From Maratus speciosus (lineage: Eukaryota > Arthropoda > Arachnida > Araneae > Salticidae): a stretch of DNA of 64,000 nt. The DNA lies in NCBI GenBank assembly GCA_963932465.1, contig OZ010794.1, positions 443,363,502-443,427,501 on the forward strand, given 5' to 3'. Below are positions 46,064 through 57,843 of this stretch, piece after piece (the first letter of the stretch is position 1; each line of letters starts with the position of its first letter). Position numbers and translations under genes: made by a program. The notes under the pieces are model-generated. The model saw nothing but the letters and a program-made list of their open reading frames with translations. It made no database searches and had not been told where the DNA came from.

Positions 46064-47038
46064 GGACAACATCGTTTTTTGGAAACTTTGCTGTGAAAGG
46101 GCATCAGGTTTTTTAGCTACCTGTGAAGAGTGGCTTTCAGAACTTCCTTCTCTTTTAAAGGACTATAAAGCAGATGATGTGTTTTTAACGCAGATGAAAG
46201 TGTATTATTGTACCAATGTTTTCCCAACAAAACGGCTGCATTTAAAGGTGAAGAAATCTGACATGGAAAACAGTAAACTTCGTGTAGCTGTGCTTTTGGC
46301 AGCAAATCAAAGTGGTAAAGGAAAGCTTCCTTCTCTTATGATAGGACGATCTAAAATCCAAGGTGCTTTGCTAAAATTAAGTAATTTCTAATGCTGTACA
46401 GATCAAATATAACGTCTTGTATGGCAAACACAATTTTTGCTGATTGGCTGACAGGAATCCGTAAAACAATGGCTAAAAGTAAAATACGCATTCTCCTATT
46501 CATAGACAATTGTAAAGACCACTCTAATCTTCCAACGCTAAAAAATATCACTTAAATTTTTGCTGCCAAACAAGATTTCGAAGCTTCAACCAGGACAACC
46601 AATCAACCAGGAGATAATCCTTAGCTTCAAAGTTGATTATCGAGCTCAAATTGTGAGAAACTTCTGAATAATATCGGTGAAGGTAAACCTTCTAGCGTAC
46701 CTATCACCATCTTACAGTCAATGCGAATGGCTCACTATGCATGGAAAAATGTTACAGAAACAACAATAAGAAATTGTTTCATAATAGCAGAATTTTTAGA
46801 ATATGTAACTTTCAGTGAAACTGAGGAAGTTGATTCCATTAAGCAAGCAACTGAAGAAAGAGAACTGAATCCAGAACAGTGGGAATCGATAAAAAAAGAG
46901 TGTCACACTGAGATTTCATTCGAAGAATTCTTGAATGTAGACAATGAGCTTGAAACATGCGACACTATGACGGATGAGGAGATTGTTTCGAGTATTAATG
47001 CAGAAATTTCTGATGAAGAAATTAAAAGACCTACATGA
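46064..47038 (+). pseudogene. Tigger-type transposase pseudogene (DDE domain only)
   Basis: From the MITE border the frame gives WLSELPSLLKDYKADD, then VFPTKRLHLKVKK and LLAANQSGKGKLPSLMIG, the pattern of a Tigger/CENP-B-like DDE domain including its first Asp. It stops at 46391; a shifted frame continues with LLFIDNCKDHSNLPTLKNI (about 46490-46550), the second catalytic Asp block. Then comes a decayed LQP..NQEII block near 46590. The C-terminal part from 46721 (MRMAHYAWKNVTETTIRNCF) is the tail typical of the family. No helix-turn-helix region precedes it, so it is 5'-deleted as well as frameshifted. Confidence 0.85.
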
Positions 47039-47983
47039 TCAACAACAGCATGAAAAAATTACAGTGAAAGAAGCTGAGACGGAAGTTTAATTGCTGCAGA
47101 GATTTCTTGAATCAAATGAAAATATCAGAACATCAGCATTTGGTACCATTGCTATGTGAGAGGAGACTGTGCGATTGCAAAAAGATTCTGCGAGACGGCA
47201 GACTTCAATTAAGAACTTTTTCTTCCGAAACAACTGCTTGCGTTTCTTAATGACAAATTGGATATTATTTAATCGAAACAAGTTTGTGTGTAACACAATT
47301 TTGAAATTATTAAGGCTTTGAGAAGTGTAATTTGTTAATTATTAATAGATTATGTGTCGTTTTTGATGAATCCTGTTTTTTACAGCAAAAAGCAGTTTGT
47401 GAGATTAAATTTTGTCAAAACCTTGATAACCCGAAACCTCTATATCTCGAATTATTTTCAGTTCCCCACAGATTCGAGATATCGAGGTTGTACTGTATAA
47501 GCTTGGTGTTGATCTTTTGCAAATTTGAAACTGCTACCTTGACATAATTGTAAATGAGGAGGCTGCTATAACGAGAAAGCACCAAATTTTGATTTTTCTT
47601 TTCTTATCCTTACTTTATATAAATATAGATCTTTAAATACTCAAAATAAAGGACACAATTGAACATTATAAAGTACTTTTTTATATATTTTGTAAACATT
47701 GCATCAGTAGTTGCTTGTTTAAAAAATAATAATAAAAATTTGATAAATAGATTAAATTAAACACCAGCTAGTAATTTTTAAAAATATATAAAGGTTTTTT
47801 TTATATCATTCAAAGCTGGATGAAAAAACTTCATTTTATTATGAAATAATACAAGATGTCTGATGATGCTATCTATCTGTAAGCAAAAATTAAAACTAAA
47901 ATTAAATTATTTTTAATTTGCATCTAACGTTATGAATTATTGATATGTGCTATTTAATGAATTATTATTCTTTTTATTTATAG

Positions 47984-48037
47984 GCTTTGAAGCTGCTGTC
48001 TGTTAAATATACTGAAAATAAGTCTGAGAAGCATTAA
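47984..48037 (+). CDS. Candidate terminal exon of an unidentified gene
   Basis: A long pyrimidine tract and tttatag acceptor end at 47983. The following 18 codons read ALKLLSVKYTENKSEKH then TAA. The next 150 nt are less AT-biased, and AATAAA repeated in aaataaataaataaaac follows at 48195-48208. These are the features of a last exon. Its phase (0) does not join directly to the candidate first exon at 34151 (phase 1) in this frame; a direct joining in the alternative frame would give FEAAVC and stop. I do not recognise the peptide. Confidence 0.3.
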   Translation, partial: ALKLLSVKYTENKSEKH

Positions 48038-48194
48038 CGTAGAACAGAGTTTTTCCCCAAACAGTTTCCGCAGGATCATCCTGCCTACTTTATAGTAATG
48101 AAATATAGCACCCTTTTTGCCTTTCTGTGAAAAATATATTTTATATATGAATTGTAAAAAGAAAATATTGTTGTCAACAAGAGCCAAATTGGAA

Positions 48195-48208
48195 AATAAA
48201 TAAATAAA
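48195..48208 (+). terminator. Clustered AATAAA poly(A) signals
   Basis: Overlapping AATAAA hexamers lie about 160 nt after the candidate stop at 48037. Confidence 0.35.
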
Positions 48209-50630
48209 ACTTCATTTTTGAAAATATTTCTTGCATCTTTATTGTATATTCTTTTATAACAATGATAATATATGTACACTGTTCACTAAAGATTTTGAAT
48301 AATTTTAAACTAAAAGTTTGTACATAATTTTTAACCATATTTTATGCATGAAAATATTTGATAAATTTCATTTTTTATGCTTAAGCAATGTTTTAAATAA
48401 ACTTTGATTTCAAAACATTACTTAAATACACTGAATGTATTGTTTTTGTTATTTTATAATGTACTACAAATAATCAGGTTAATCTGAAATATATTTGATA
48501 ATTTACATATTTAATTGTACAAAATGTAAATTCATTTATAAATAATTATTCAATATTTAATTGAATGATATTTAATTAAGAGCACAGATTAATTTTTTAA
48601 GACTTAGTTTGGTGATAACCTAAATAAAAATCAGTATTTTAATGAATAAGTTTTGATCATATACTAAATTTTGTACTCTTACTCATATTGTATTCTGGCA
48701 TGTAACACATACATATACTTTTAGATTTAATTTTTGTATTTTTTATTATAATTGCCATATGTTGTGCAGATTGTTCGCAAAAACTTTCATGAGATACATA
48801 GTGAAAAATAAGATTTAAATTATTTTAAAGTACAATACTATTATTTTTCATATACTCTAATAGCAACATTTTTTAAACATAAATTGCATGTTTATTAAAT
48901 CAAAAATCTTAGTTCTTATGATCATATTTTTTATAATTTATTTTTAAAATTGATTCATAATATGCACCTATAAATTTTGATAATTTTTCTTCTATCAAAA
49001 ATTGTTACATACCAGAATATACAGTATGTATTTTTACATTAATCAGTGAAAAGTCAATTACTAAAATAAATAAAATGGAACTATTTTTAATAATCCATGC
49101 ATGAGTAATGGAAAGTTAATCTTGCAGTCTAGGGATATTTTTTTTTTTTACATATGATGGAGCAGTAGGGAGTAGGTCTGCTTATGAAAAACAAAGTTCA
49201 CGCTCGTACTACATTTTAAATTTCTTTAATGATATTTCAAAATAATGTTTGTTATTATTATTAAAAATGTAAAATATTTTTTTTGCACACCTGGCAACAA
49301 ATGCAAATTTCAGTGTGTAAAATTTTATTCACAATACATAAAAGTTGTTAGGGAATATCACATTTTCTTCCATGAATTAGCAGCATTTGAAAAACTCAAA
49401 ATTTTCAATTTCTTTGATGCATTCCATTCTTAAGTGGATCCTTAAAAGGAAAATCCTATTCCCTGTTAGAGCTATTTTAATTCAAGTGAAAAAAAAAAAA
49501 AGTGGAGTAGTTGAATAACACTGATTTTACAAAGAATTTAAGAGAAAAAATCCATTGTTACAAAATGTAAAACTTTGCAGTTGACGATATTGTATGCTAA
49601 TGAATAATATAATAAAATTTCAAAATGCAACGGCAAAATTCTACGAGTTCTAGCCATCACTAATTTACTTTAAAAATCTTCATCTGATTTAATTATAGAT
49701 ATATGTTATTAAGTAAAGCGAAGATTTCCATTAAAAATTAGTGCTAGCTAAAAATTGTAGCAGTTGGCAGCTATGCAAATATAAGACCTTTTTAGAAGCA
49801 TTATCATCACCAATGATAATATAAAAGAAAACCAAGAAATATATATATATATTTTTCCACGAGAAAAAGTATATAAAATAAAAATGTGAAGAATAGCAGA
49901 AATGCATAGATTTCTAGAATCTAGTAATGCACAAAACATAATTCTTTTAATAGGACACTATTCTTTTCACTGAGTGTTGTTGAATTCATAGAGTGTTATC
50001 TTAATGATTAGTTTTGTTATTACCTCCATGTAGTAATCATAGTATACTAATCCTAATGTTATAAATGTGGAAGCTTGAAAATGTTTGGCTGTACTTAACG
50101 TCAAAACAAATGATTAAATGTCCTTGTATTCATTATCCATTATATTCATTTCTTTCCAGTAGTGCAAAATTTTCATTTAAGTTTAAAAAATTTACGGCTT
50201 ATGTTAAAGCATTCTGATGTAGCATTTAATTGTATTATGAATTAAAAACTGTATTACTAAAAATTTTCTTCTTTTTTCGTGAAAGAACGTAGTTGTGTTT
50301 GGGCCGAATGTAACAGATTAAAGTCTCGTATAGCCTCTGTTTTTCAAATCAAGCTATAACATATACTTTAGGAATTAATGTATTTTCTTTAAAGATCTTA
50401 GAAAATTAAAAGTATCATAAAAAAAAGTTTATTAGCAATATGTATAAAATATATATGCTTTTACTGATTTATATGAATGAGTCCTGGCAAGGAATTTAAA
50501 ATATTTAAGTATTTAATATGATTTTGGGAAAAAAAGTTCTAAGTAAATTTCTATCAAAATTATTTATATTAAAAGTTTTTGTTATTTCAGTTTTTTAATA
50601 TAACGTCATCCTTGCCTGGGGGAGATAACA
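48209..50630. other. AT-rich stretch without recognised features
   Basis: Neither strand holds a splice-bounded frame or element terminus that I can support. Confidence 0.4.
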
Positions 50631-51046
50631 GATTCGTCTCATTTTGGTCCAAACTACGTATTTTGGATCAATAAACACATTCATATTAAGGCTAAAAGGG
50701 GTCTATATTTCGTCCAAATGTGGTTGGTGTTTTCGGATGTAATATGGACAAATTTTGGACGTCTATATTACAGCCAAAATTCGTGTGTATTTCGTCCGGA
50801 TGGAGGTATTTTTTGAACGTAATATGGACAAATTTTGGCCGATCCAAATTTCGTTCATTTTATGTTCATTTTATGCTCATTTCATGGCCCAAAAGACGTA
50901 CTTCTGACGTAAAGGGGGGTGACATTTGGACGTAATTTGACGAAATTTAGGTGAAGTCCGGAGGACATTTAGACTTCAAATGGACACGTCCATTCATCCA
51001 AATTACGTACTTTAGGCGAAAATTGGACGAATCTGTGTTGTGTGGG
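50631..51046. repeat. Subterminal repeat block of the inner element (gacgta/acgtcc words)
   Basis: It is packed with variants of tatggacaaattttgg, gacgtaatttga and tcgtccaaat. Inverse versions occur at 33545-33890 (tacgtccagatt, gtaatttggacgta, ccaattttcgtca). It ends with the TGTGTTGTGTGGG terminus. Confidence 0.65.
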
Positions 51047-52319
51047 AGACTCCATATTGAAGATTTTCGCGCATTTTTTAAAACCATTTTAAAAATTAGA
51101 ATTTTAAATTTAATGAAAATAAATAAATAAATAAATAACTTTTGGTTTGTGAATTTATCCAATTGCATCGCACATTTCAGCCTTGGATCGGCAAGTAGAA
51201 ATATATTTGATGGAATTCTTAATATAAAACATAACACTAGAATTACAAATAACACTATTTTTTATTAGAATCCAACAATTAAATAACACAACGTAAAATT
51301 CCGAAAATAACTAATGATAATCATTTTGACAACATGAACTATTGGCAAAAGTTGGGAGAAAGGTATAAAGAGAATTTTTTTGAAAATCTCTTCACTACTA
51401 ACTGTAAACATTAATGTCTATTAACAGAAATTAATTAGTACTCGATTTGATATATTCTGTAAATATTTAAAATAAAATGTTCTAAGAAAGTTTTAAAATA
51501 AACAAAAATTAAATAGATACGCTCATTATTGAAAATAAAAAGTACAACATTCGCAAATGCGCACACTTAAAGAAAACAAGAGAATCTACTTTCTTTTCTA
51601 TTAAAACGCCACGATTATGCAAAACTGAGCATAAAAAGGATTCCTTAAATGTGTCAGCAACTTCACTTTGTGTAAGTACAGTAAAAAGAAATTATTGAGC
51701 TGCAAGCAAACAGAACAAATAATTTAAAAGAAAAAAAAAAAAAAAAAGAAAAACCCGTTTTTTCTTAGCTATTAATAAAAAAAAAGAAAAATCTCCATTA
51801 TTGTCCGATTATGTTCAAATTTTCAGCAAGTTGCAATAACAGTAAATTAAGTTGCATAACAAAATTTTATTAAGATATAATAAGTTATTAGAAAATTACA
51901 GCACTCCCCAAAACCCCTAGTTTTTAAAAAGGAAGAGAGCTATCTGCAGTTAGTTTATTCAACCCTGTGGTGTTGGAGTGGAGCGGGAAGTTGAACGTTA
52001 TCAGAATGAGATCATTAGCTTTGAGTAATACGTTTCGTTATGCAGAAAGAAACCATGCATAGATTTTTTTCTTTTTTAATGAAATAAAAAAGAACTTCCC
52101 GATATTTTTTTAATGATTGTTATTTCTAATCCGTGAAGCATTTTTAATATTGTTTTTCAGATTTTCACTCTGTAATATTACATGATCTGATTTTTTTTTT
52201 TTTTTTTTTTCTGGAAAGAATTATTACTTCGTATACGCCGCACCGGCAGATAAGCCACAGAAGATAAAATTTAACTTTTAAACAAGTATACGCCGCGGCT
52301 TATCTACCCGAAATTACGG
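51047..52319. other. Right-hand part of the outer element
   Basis: AT-rich sequence lies between the inner terminus and the outer TIR. Near 52232-52319 the words gtatacgccgcaccggcagataagcca and their inverse mark the subterminal region. Poly(A) and poly(T) tracts lie at 51730-51750 and 52190-52210. Confidence 0.5.
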
Positions 52320-53507
52320 TATATGATCTATTATAGTAAAACTTGATTTGCATATTAAAATGCAACTGGTATGCCTAGTCATATTTTGGTAGAAAACACA
52401 CGCAAACCTGATTTTAGTATCTGTATATACACTACATATAGTGTGCTAAAATTTAGCTTACTTATAAAACACAGTCAAAAATTCACCTTCAGCAATTTCC
52501 ACCAACAGACAGAAATGCATTCAAATAATTTTGTGGTGCTGTATATTATTTATAAATTTTTGTACACTCCTGATATTAAACAAATTTTAATTTGGGGGAA
52601 AAATGCACAGTGTAATTTAAAAAGTATTTTCTAAAATTACGATCCACATAGGCAGCAATGTATCTAGTTCTTTGTGTGTTCTGTATATAACATTTATATT
52701 CTATAAAAAAAAATTAATGTACTAAGTATAGAATTGAAAAATTCATAATTCTATTAAAAAGCGGTCTTAAGCAAATTATGGTCATACACAGCAATGTTAA
52801 TAAATTATTTTGTGTTGCCTTTTATATGATTTATAGAATTTATACATATCACATCTGAAAACTCTCCCGATTTTATGGTGCATAGCAGTACTGTAACTAA
52901 AATCTTTTATATGTCTCTACAAATGAACGATATCTGTTATGCATGTCATTATTCTACAGTAAACATCTTGCAGTACACCTCAATAATGTATATAAATTTA
53001 ATTATGTTTGAAATAGAGCAACATTATTAAAATATGCTGCAAACAGTTTTTTCCCAAAGATCATTATATAGCACTATTCTTTTGACTTATCATTCAGATA
53101 AATGCTTTGCACACCATATCTACAGAAAGCATGTTTAGAGCACTTTATAAATGCATATCAATTTCACACTTTACACAATTTCTCATGCTTTTTGCTATGC
53201 CCATCATATTTTATAGCAGGCATCTTGTAATGCACTTCTGTGTTGAATATCAATTTCAGTATGTTTGAAATAGTATATCATCATCAAAATACACCACAAA
53301 CGATTTTTCCCTATTGACCATAAAGTAATTGGATTCTTTTAAATGTACCTGTAATGAACGAAAAATGCTACACACTCCATTTTCGATAGCAATCATGGCA
53401 TAAACTTCATTAACATAAGAATTCATCGAACCTGAGTATATTTACAGGAGTTGGAGCAGACAGACGGCAGCCAGACAAACCGAAGTCGTGAACACTTTTC
53501 AACTATG
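52320..53507. repeat. Repeat R, right half, continuing into diverged tandem units
   Basis: The blocks ttcagcaatttccacca, cagacagaaatgc and tctagttctttgt correspond in order to 5860-6060. Further right, a unit containing catcttg(c/t)a(g/a)t(a/g)cac, gtatgtttgaaatag and ttttttccc..attcttttgact is present twice (about 52945-53100 and 53215-53340), period about 265 bp. Confidence 0.6.
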
Positions 53508-53515
53508 TTGGAAAG

Positions 53516-54955
53516 TAGGGCTGGACGATATAAAAAATTTAATATTGCACTATATAAACATGTTAATATTGATATTGGTGATATATCGTGATAACTACCT
53601 TAAATTGTGCAAAAATAGAAATATTGCTAATTTCAAAACATAAATGGTATAATAGCAGCAATTTAAGTGAAAACAGATGTAGAGAGCAACGAATCAATAT
53701 CTCATACTGATATGTTCACACAGCATCATTAAAATAAATATATATATTTTTACAAAAAATGTTTTAGAAAAGAAAGCAATATTTGATATCTGAAATAGTA
53801 TGTTTCCTATTCTTCCTACCCTATGCATTATTTATCAGTAACATTTTAACTATTTAATTACATTGCGAATAACTGAGAAAATTATAAAATACAAACTAAA
53901 ATAAAATATTCTCAAATTTATTAACACAAGAAAAGAAAAAGCTTGGGAAAAACTAAAACTAATTTAATGCCACGCGTCACACTAATATACTTGTTATTAA
54001 ATATGTTTCAGTGGATGATAGACGTAACAAAAATGTTGCTTTTCAATCTTTCTCTAAGGAATTAATTCATTCTTAATAGAAAAAAATCCCTGTAGTCTTC
54101 CTACCTATTTACTACAAGAAAACAACATTGAAACATTTAATATATATATATAAATACTCAAATCACATTTGGGAATAGTTTTATATTAATTTAAATTTTG
54201 TTTTTTCATAAATATTCATAGCTGAAAAATATCAAGACAGGATATATTAAATTCACTCGAGAAAACTTTGCTCTATCTATAATGACAAAGAAGACAGAAT
54301 GAGGTACAATATGAATAAGAATTAATGACTGGGAAGCTTTTCTTAAAAGCAACCAATCATCACAGTGAATGACTGTTTTGACCTTGAGCTTTTCACCAAC
54401 TTGTTTGTAACAAAAGACTTAACTTTCCCACTAGCGGACTCTAATTGGTTCCTCGCAAGCCGAGCATTTCAGCTGCTCAGGCACAGACTTGATGATAATC
54501 AGCTATCTACTGTATCAAATGTGACAATGAATAACCAGTGCTCATGTGAATATTCATAATGTATTAATATCTGGAGTTATTGCAATACGTGTAGGCCACT
54601 GATAGAAGAACGGACGATAAGTGTTATTCAGTATTTTACGCAGATAGTCGAAAGAAATCTAGGTTTTCAGTGAAGGAAAATATCGCAATGATTGGGATAA
54701 TTTCTAATGGAGATAATCAGCGGAAAGAAAGATTATCGAGGTAGATTTTCTGTTTTGGATGAGGCAGGAAGTTGAAGACATTAGAATAGATTTTTTTTTT
54801 TTTTTTTTTTTTTCGGGGCTCTTGTTCGTAATTGCAGTGTTTTCTAAACACTTATTTTATCGGATATATCAACAGAGTCAAAGTTTAGATATTGTTATTG
54901 CGGTAGTTAAGAAATATCAATATCTGTCGATATATTGATAAATAATCCAACCCTA
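53516..54955. mobile_element. hAT element, 1.44 kb, exact 8-bp target duplication
   Basis: TAGGGCTGGACGATAT begins the element. The right end, read inversely, is TAGGGTTGGATTATTT, followed by ATCAATATATCGACAG-type sequence. It is flanked by ttggaaag at 53508-53515 and 54956-54963, identical. ATATCG/ATCGTGAT words near the ends link it to the 17800-23186 family. No transposase frame is present; the frame at 54365-54559 has no recognised domain. Confidence 0.9.
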
Positions 54956-54963
54956 TTGGAAAG

Positions 54964-56769
54964 TGTAAATATAAAAATATTCCATAGCTGGCAATGATTT
55001 CATTTAGCAATGCTTAAAAATGTCTTTTTAATGCCAGTGGTTCTGCATATATTCAATTAAGATTCCAGATTGACAGAATATTCACAAAAATTTATTGATG
55101 TACACTAGGCATATGTAAATCAAACAACAGTTATTAAAAGATGAGGTGCAATAATTTTGAAATCAAATTTCACATTTATCTTTGGCCACAATGCCATTTC
55201 ATGGCTTCAAAATCAGGAATACATCATTTCATCATCTACTTTTAAGAACAAATTTAGCAATATGAATTATACTTTGCCTCGGAAGAATGTAGGCATAGAG
55301 CACTCATCATTTGGCTACTGCTAAATTATATAAGACCATATTAAAAATATTTAAAAAAATATCTTGAAATAGGAAAATTTGAAAGAAAGGATAATTTATG
55401 TAACAATTTATCGAATTACTGTACTGTTGGCGAGACAGTTTACCACATTGGGTGGTTTAGAATAAAGCTGCAATTGGTGGGTCTAACAGAAAAGTACCAG
55501 AATTTTTTTATAGTCCTGGGACACAAAATACTGTACAATTATAAATAGAGCTCAATAAAAATGAAGAATTGGTAGCCAGAAAATTTTTCTAATAGCCAGT
55601 ATAAAACCTTTTTACCCCCCACACCCCCCAAAAAAATCATGGATTTTCAAAAAGCACATAAGTAGATTATTACCAGTAAAGTAGTGATATCATTTTAACT
55701 CTTAAACACAGTTAATGAATTAATTTTGAAAAATAATATATTAAATATAATTAAATATTTTGATTGTAAGTGGCAACTACAGTGGCTACTACTACCTTGA
55801 TTAAAACAGAAGATGTACTTGCTAAAAAAAACTCTTTGTAAGTGGATTTTTTTTTTTTTCCCTCTGATCCATTGCAATTTCATTTTGATTTTACTGTGCA
55901 GTCATACCTCATCTAATAAAGATAATTTTATTCTAGAATTATATGCGTTAGTCAAAATCTTCATTAACTGAAATGAGATTTTGCACCCAATTAAATTCAA
56001 TGCAGTTGCATTATACAATTAAACATGTGAGAACAGAAAAAAAAAAAAAAAAAAAACTTCATTTGCTGAAATGTTTCTTATTGTTTGCTGAGGTACTTGT
56101 TACCCAAGATATCACTGTAATGTTTTCTAAATGTTTAAAAAACTCCAGTTTATGTTACAATAGTAAAAATATTAAATTTTTTATCGTGTTCTTTCCATAT
56201 GCTGTAAATTAAGCTTTATAAATTTTGATACTAAAATTGACTAGTAAATTTTAGAAAATATTCTTTTTTTATTGTATTTATTTCATGCAATCAAATTAAA
56301 ACAAAGTACTGGAATTTACCTTTGTTTTTTGTTAAATATTATGGTGCATATAAAACGCTCAAAATGAAATACATAAATATTTATGGTTTTGCTAATGTAT
56401 AAAAAGCAATCCACTTCAAAGTGTTTTATTTACTCTGTGATTGTACTACATAAATTTGATCATGTGTGGAGTTTTCTCCCTTTTTAAAATGATATTTTGT
56501 ATTCTGAAAAGTATAAGAATTATTAAAGTACTGAATCTCCTAACAGAGGAAAGTTTCTAATATAAACATTTAAAGAAAATGTTAAAAGAAAATTACCTTT
56601 ATAAGGAACTACACTAATGTAGGTAATAAAAAAATTTGAACACAAAGTAGTACTATATTTAACTATGACCTGACATAGTTATAGAATAAGTATACAGTTG
56701 ACTTGAGTTTTCATGGTTTGCCTAATTTCTAATAGGAATGAGCACTTTTAAAATGTTTTTTAAACTGCT

Positions 56770-56809
<40 letters not shown>

Positions 56810-57650
56810 TGTGTGAAATAGATTTGCATTTATCATATATTTAACTCTTTCTAGTAACATGGCAAGCTGGGATTCATCATGCAATGCAAAAAAAAAAAAA
56901 AGTTAAAGGATTAAAACTGATTAAAAGGATTAAAGGGTGTTAAAGCTACTTGTTCACAGCAATGCATTTTGTCTTTTAGAAAGGTGTCTTTAATTATTTA
57001 AAACAAAAAGGAAATGCCTCTTCCTCAAAAAATGTTACTAGAAAAGGTTAAGTAAACTATTTTGTGTATTTCTATTCATACACATACATTGATAAAGTAA
57101 AACCTCTCTTCCATTTATAAATAAATACTGCTATTGCTAATGATTAACGTGTAAAGCTGTTGTTAACCGTTCTTTTAAAATTCAATAAATTTGTATTTGC
57201 TAATTAAATTAATTACAGCAATGAGAGGTCATAGACAAGTCAAAAAGTTAGTTGCGGTTGAGAAGTTTTTTAAGAATTATTTGGATAAAACTTGGTGACT
57301 ACATTGATTAAATTGCAGCCTTTAAATTACATTAAGATTTATGCATATGGTTGTAGTTGTTAGTCTGTTTTAAGCCTGTAAAGATGCACAGTTTAAGAAA
57401 GAAAAACATACCACCACTACATATTATTTTATCACCAAATTGTCAGAGTTATGACAAATACCATTCGTCTAGAAATTGTCTACTTTCTAAATGTGAATGC
57501 AATTTTTTAAATAGCGGTGATCTACATAACATTGTACCAACTTTCATTTCTTAAATAACACCCACATTTGACATTTTATCAAAGTTCTTTGTGTCAAAGC
57601 AGCCTGGTAAAAAAAGCATGATTTATGTACTTTTTCTTAAATCTTCACAG
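54964..57650. other. Mostly featureless AT-rich DNA
   Basis: The stretch includes a poly(T) run of about 38 bases at 56771-56808 and poly(A) at 56038-56057. No gene was identified. The frame 57357-57554 has no ATG-led or splice-bounded support. Confidence 0.4.
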
Positions 57651-57843
57651 AGTAAGAAGAGATCAAAGTTTGAGAATGCAAGATTTCATTTTTCATGGCT
57701 GTATCTTTGTTGGATTTTGTGTCATAATTGGAACTTTGTACAGCATTCAGTTCTGTGAGCAGAAAGCTATAATTTTAGTGAAATTTATTTGCATGAAGTA
57801 TACTTTTGAGAAGAATTTTTGGCTTGTAAAATGGTACATGTAG
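57651..57843 (+). CDS. Weak candidate terminal exon with one hydrophobic segment
   Basis: The acceptor aatcttcacag ends at 57650. The frame VRRDQSLRMQDF is followed by GCIFVGFCVIIGTLYSIQ, a possible membrane span, and stays open to TAG at 57841-57843. An AATAAA is near 58048. The sequence is less T-biased than neighbouring chance frames, but I recognise no family and no partner exon. Confidence 0.2.

Larger units (their letters stand above)
45596..47495 (+). mobile_element. Tigger-like transposon with intact termini
   Basis: It starts CAGTCGGACCTCGATATC and ends, read inversely, CAGTACAACCTCGATATC. TA lies on both sides (45594-45595 and 47496-47497). The subterminal repeat (cctcaatatctcgaa, ctatatctcgaa) appears near each end. 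At 1.9 kb it is shorter than a full Tigger. It encodes the DDE part of a transposase but lacks the N-terminal DNA-binding half. A 178-bp MITE is inserted in it. Confidence 0.92.
33532..51046. mobile_element. Inner 17.5-kb interval bounded by 13-bp inverted termini
   Basis: CCCACACAACACA at 33532 and TGTGTTGTGTGGG ending at 51046 are exact inverse copies. Each is followed inward by sequence rich in acgtcc, aatttgga and their inverses (33545-33890 and 50640-51030). No clear target duplication was seen (tactatag left, agactcca right), and no transposase of its own was found. Contents include a promoter-like site, two candidate exons, degenerate ~32-bp arrays, and several later transposons. It may be a large non-autonomous element or a coincidental pairing of related subterminal repeats. 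Confidence 0.45.
33392..52319. mobile_element. Outer composite element, 18.9 kb, CCRTAATTTCGGG termini, TA targets
   Basis: The left end TA|CCATAATTTCGGGTAGATA and right end, read inversely, TA|CCGTAATTTCGGGTAGATA agree over about 24 bp with one mismatch. Subterminal gcgtatacgcc and ataagccgca words occur near both ends. The flanks are the two halves of repeat R, so both ends appear to belong to one insertion. Only 140 bp on the left and about 1.27 kb on the right lie outside the inner termini at 33532/51046. The outer element itself would then be about 1.4 kb, the same size as the related one at 234-1571, with the rest inserted later. Confidence 0.7.

Noticed and set aside
33532..51046. Maverick/Polinton interpretation of the 17.5-kb interval
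   Set aside because: Size and inverted ends prompted the idea, but there is no polymerase, integrase, ATPase or capsid-type coding sequence, the ends do not begin AG, and no 6-bp duplication is present.
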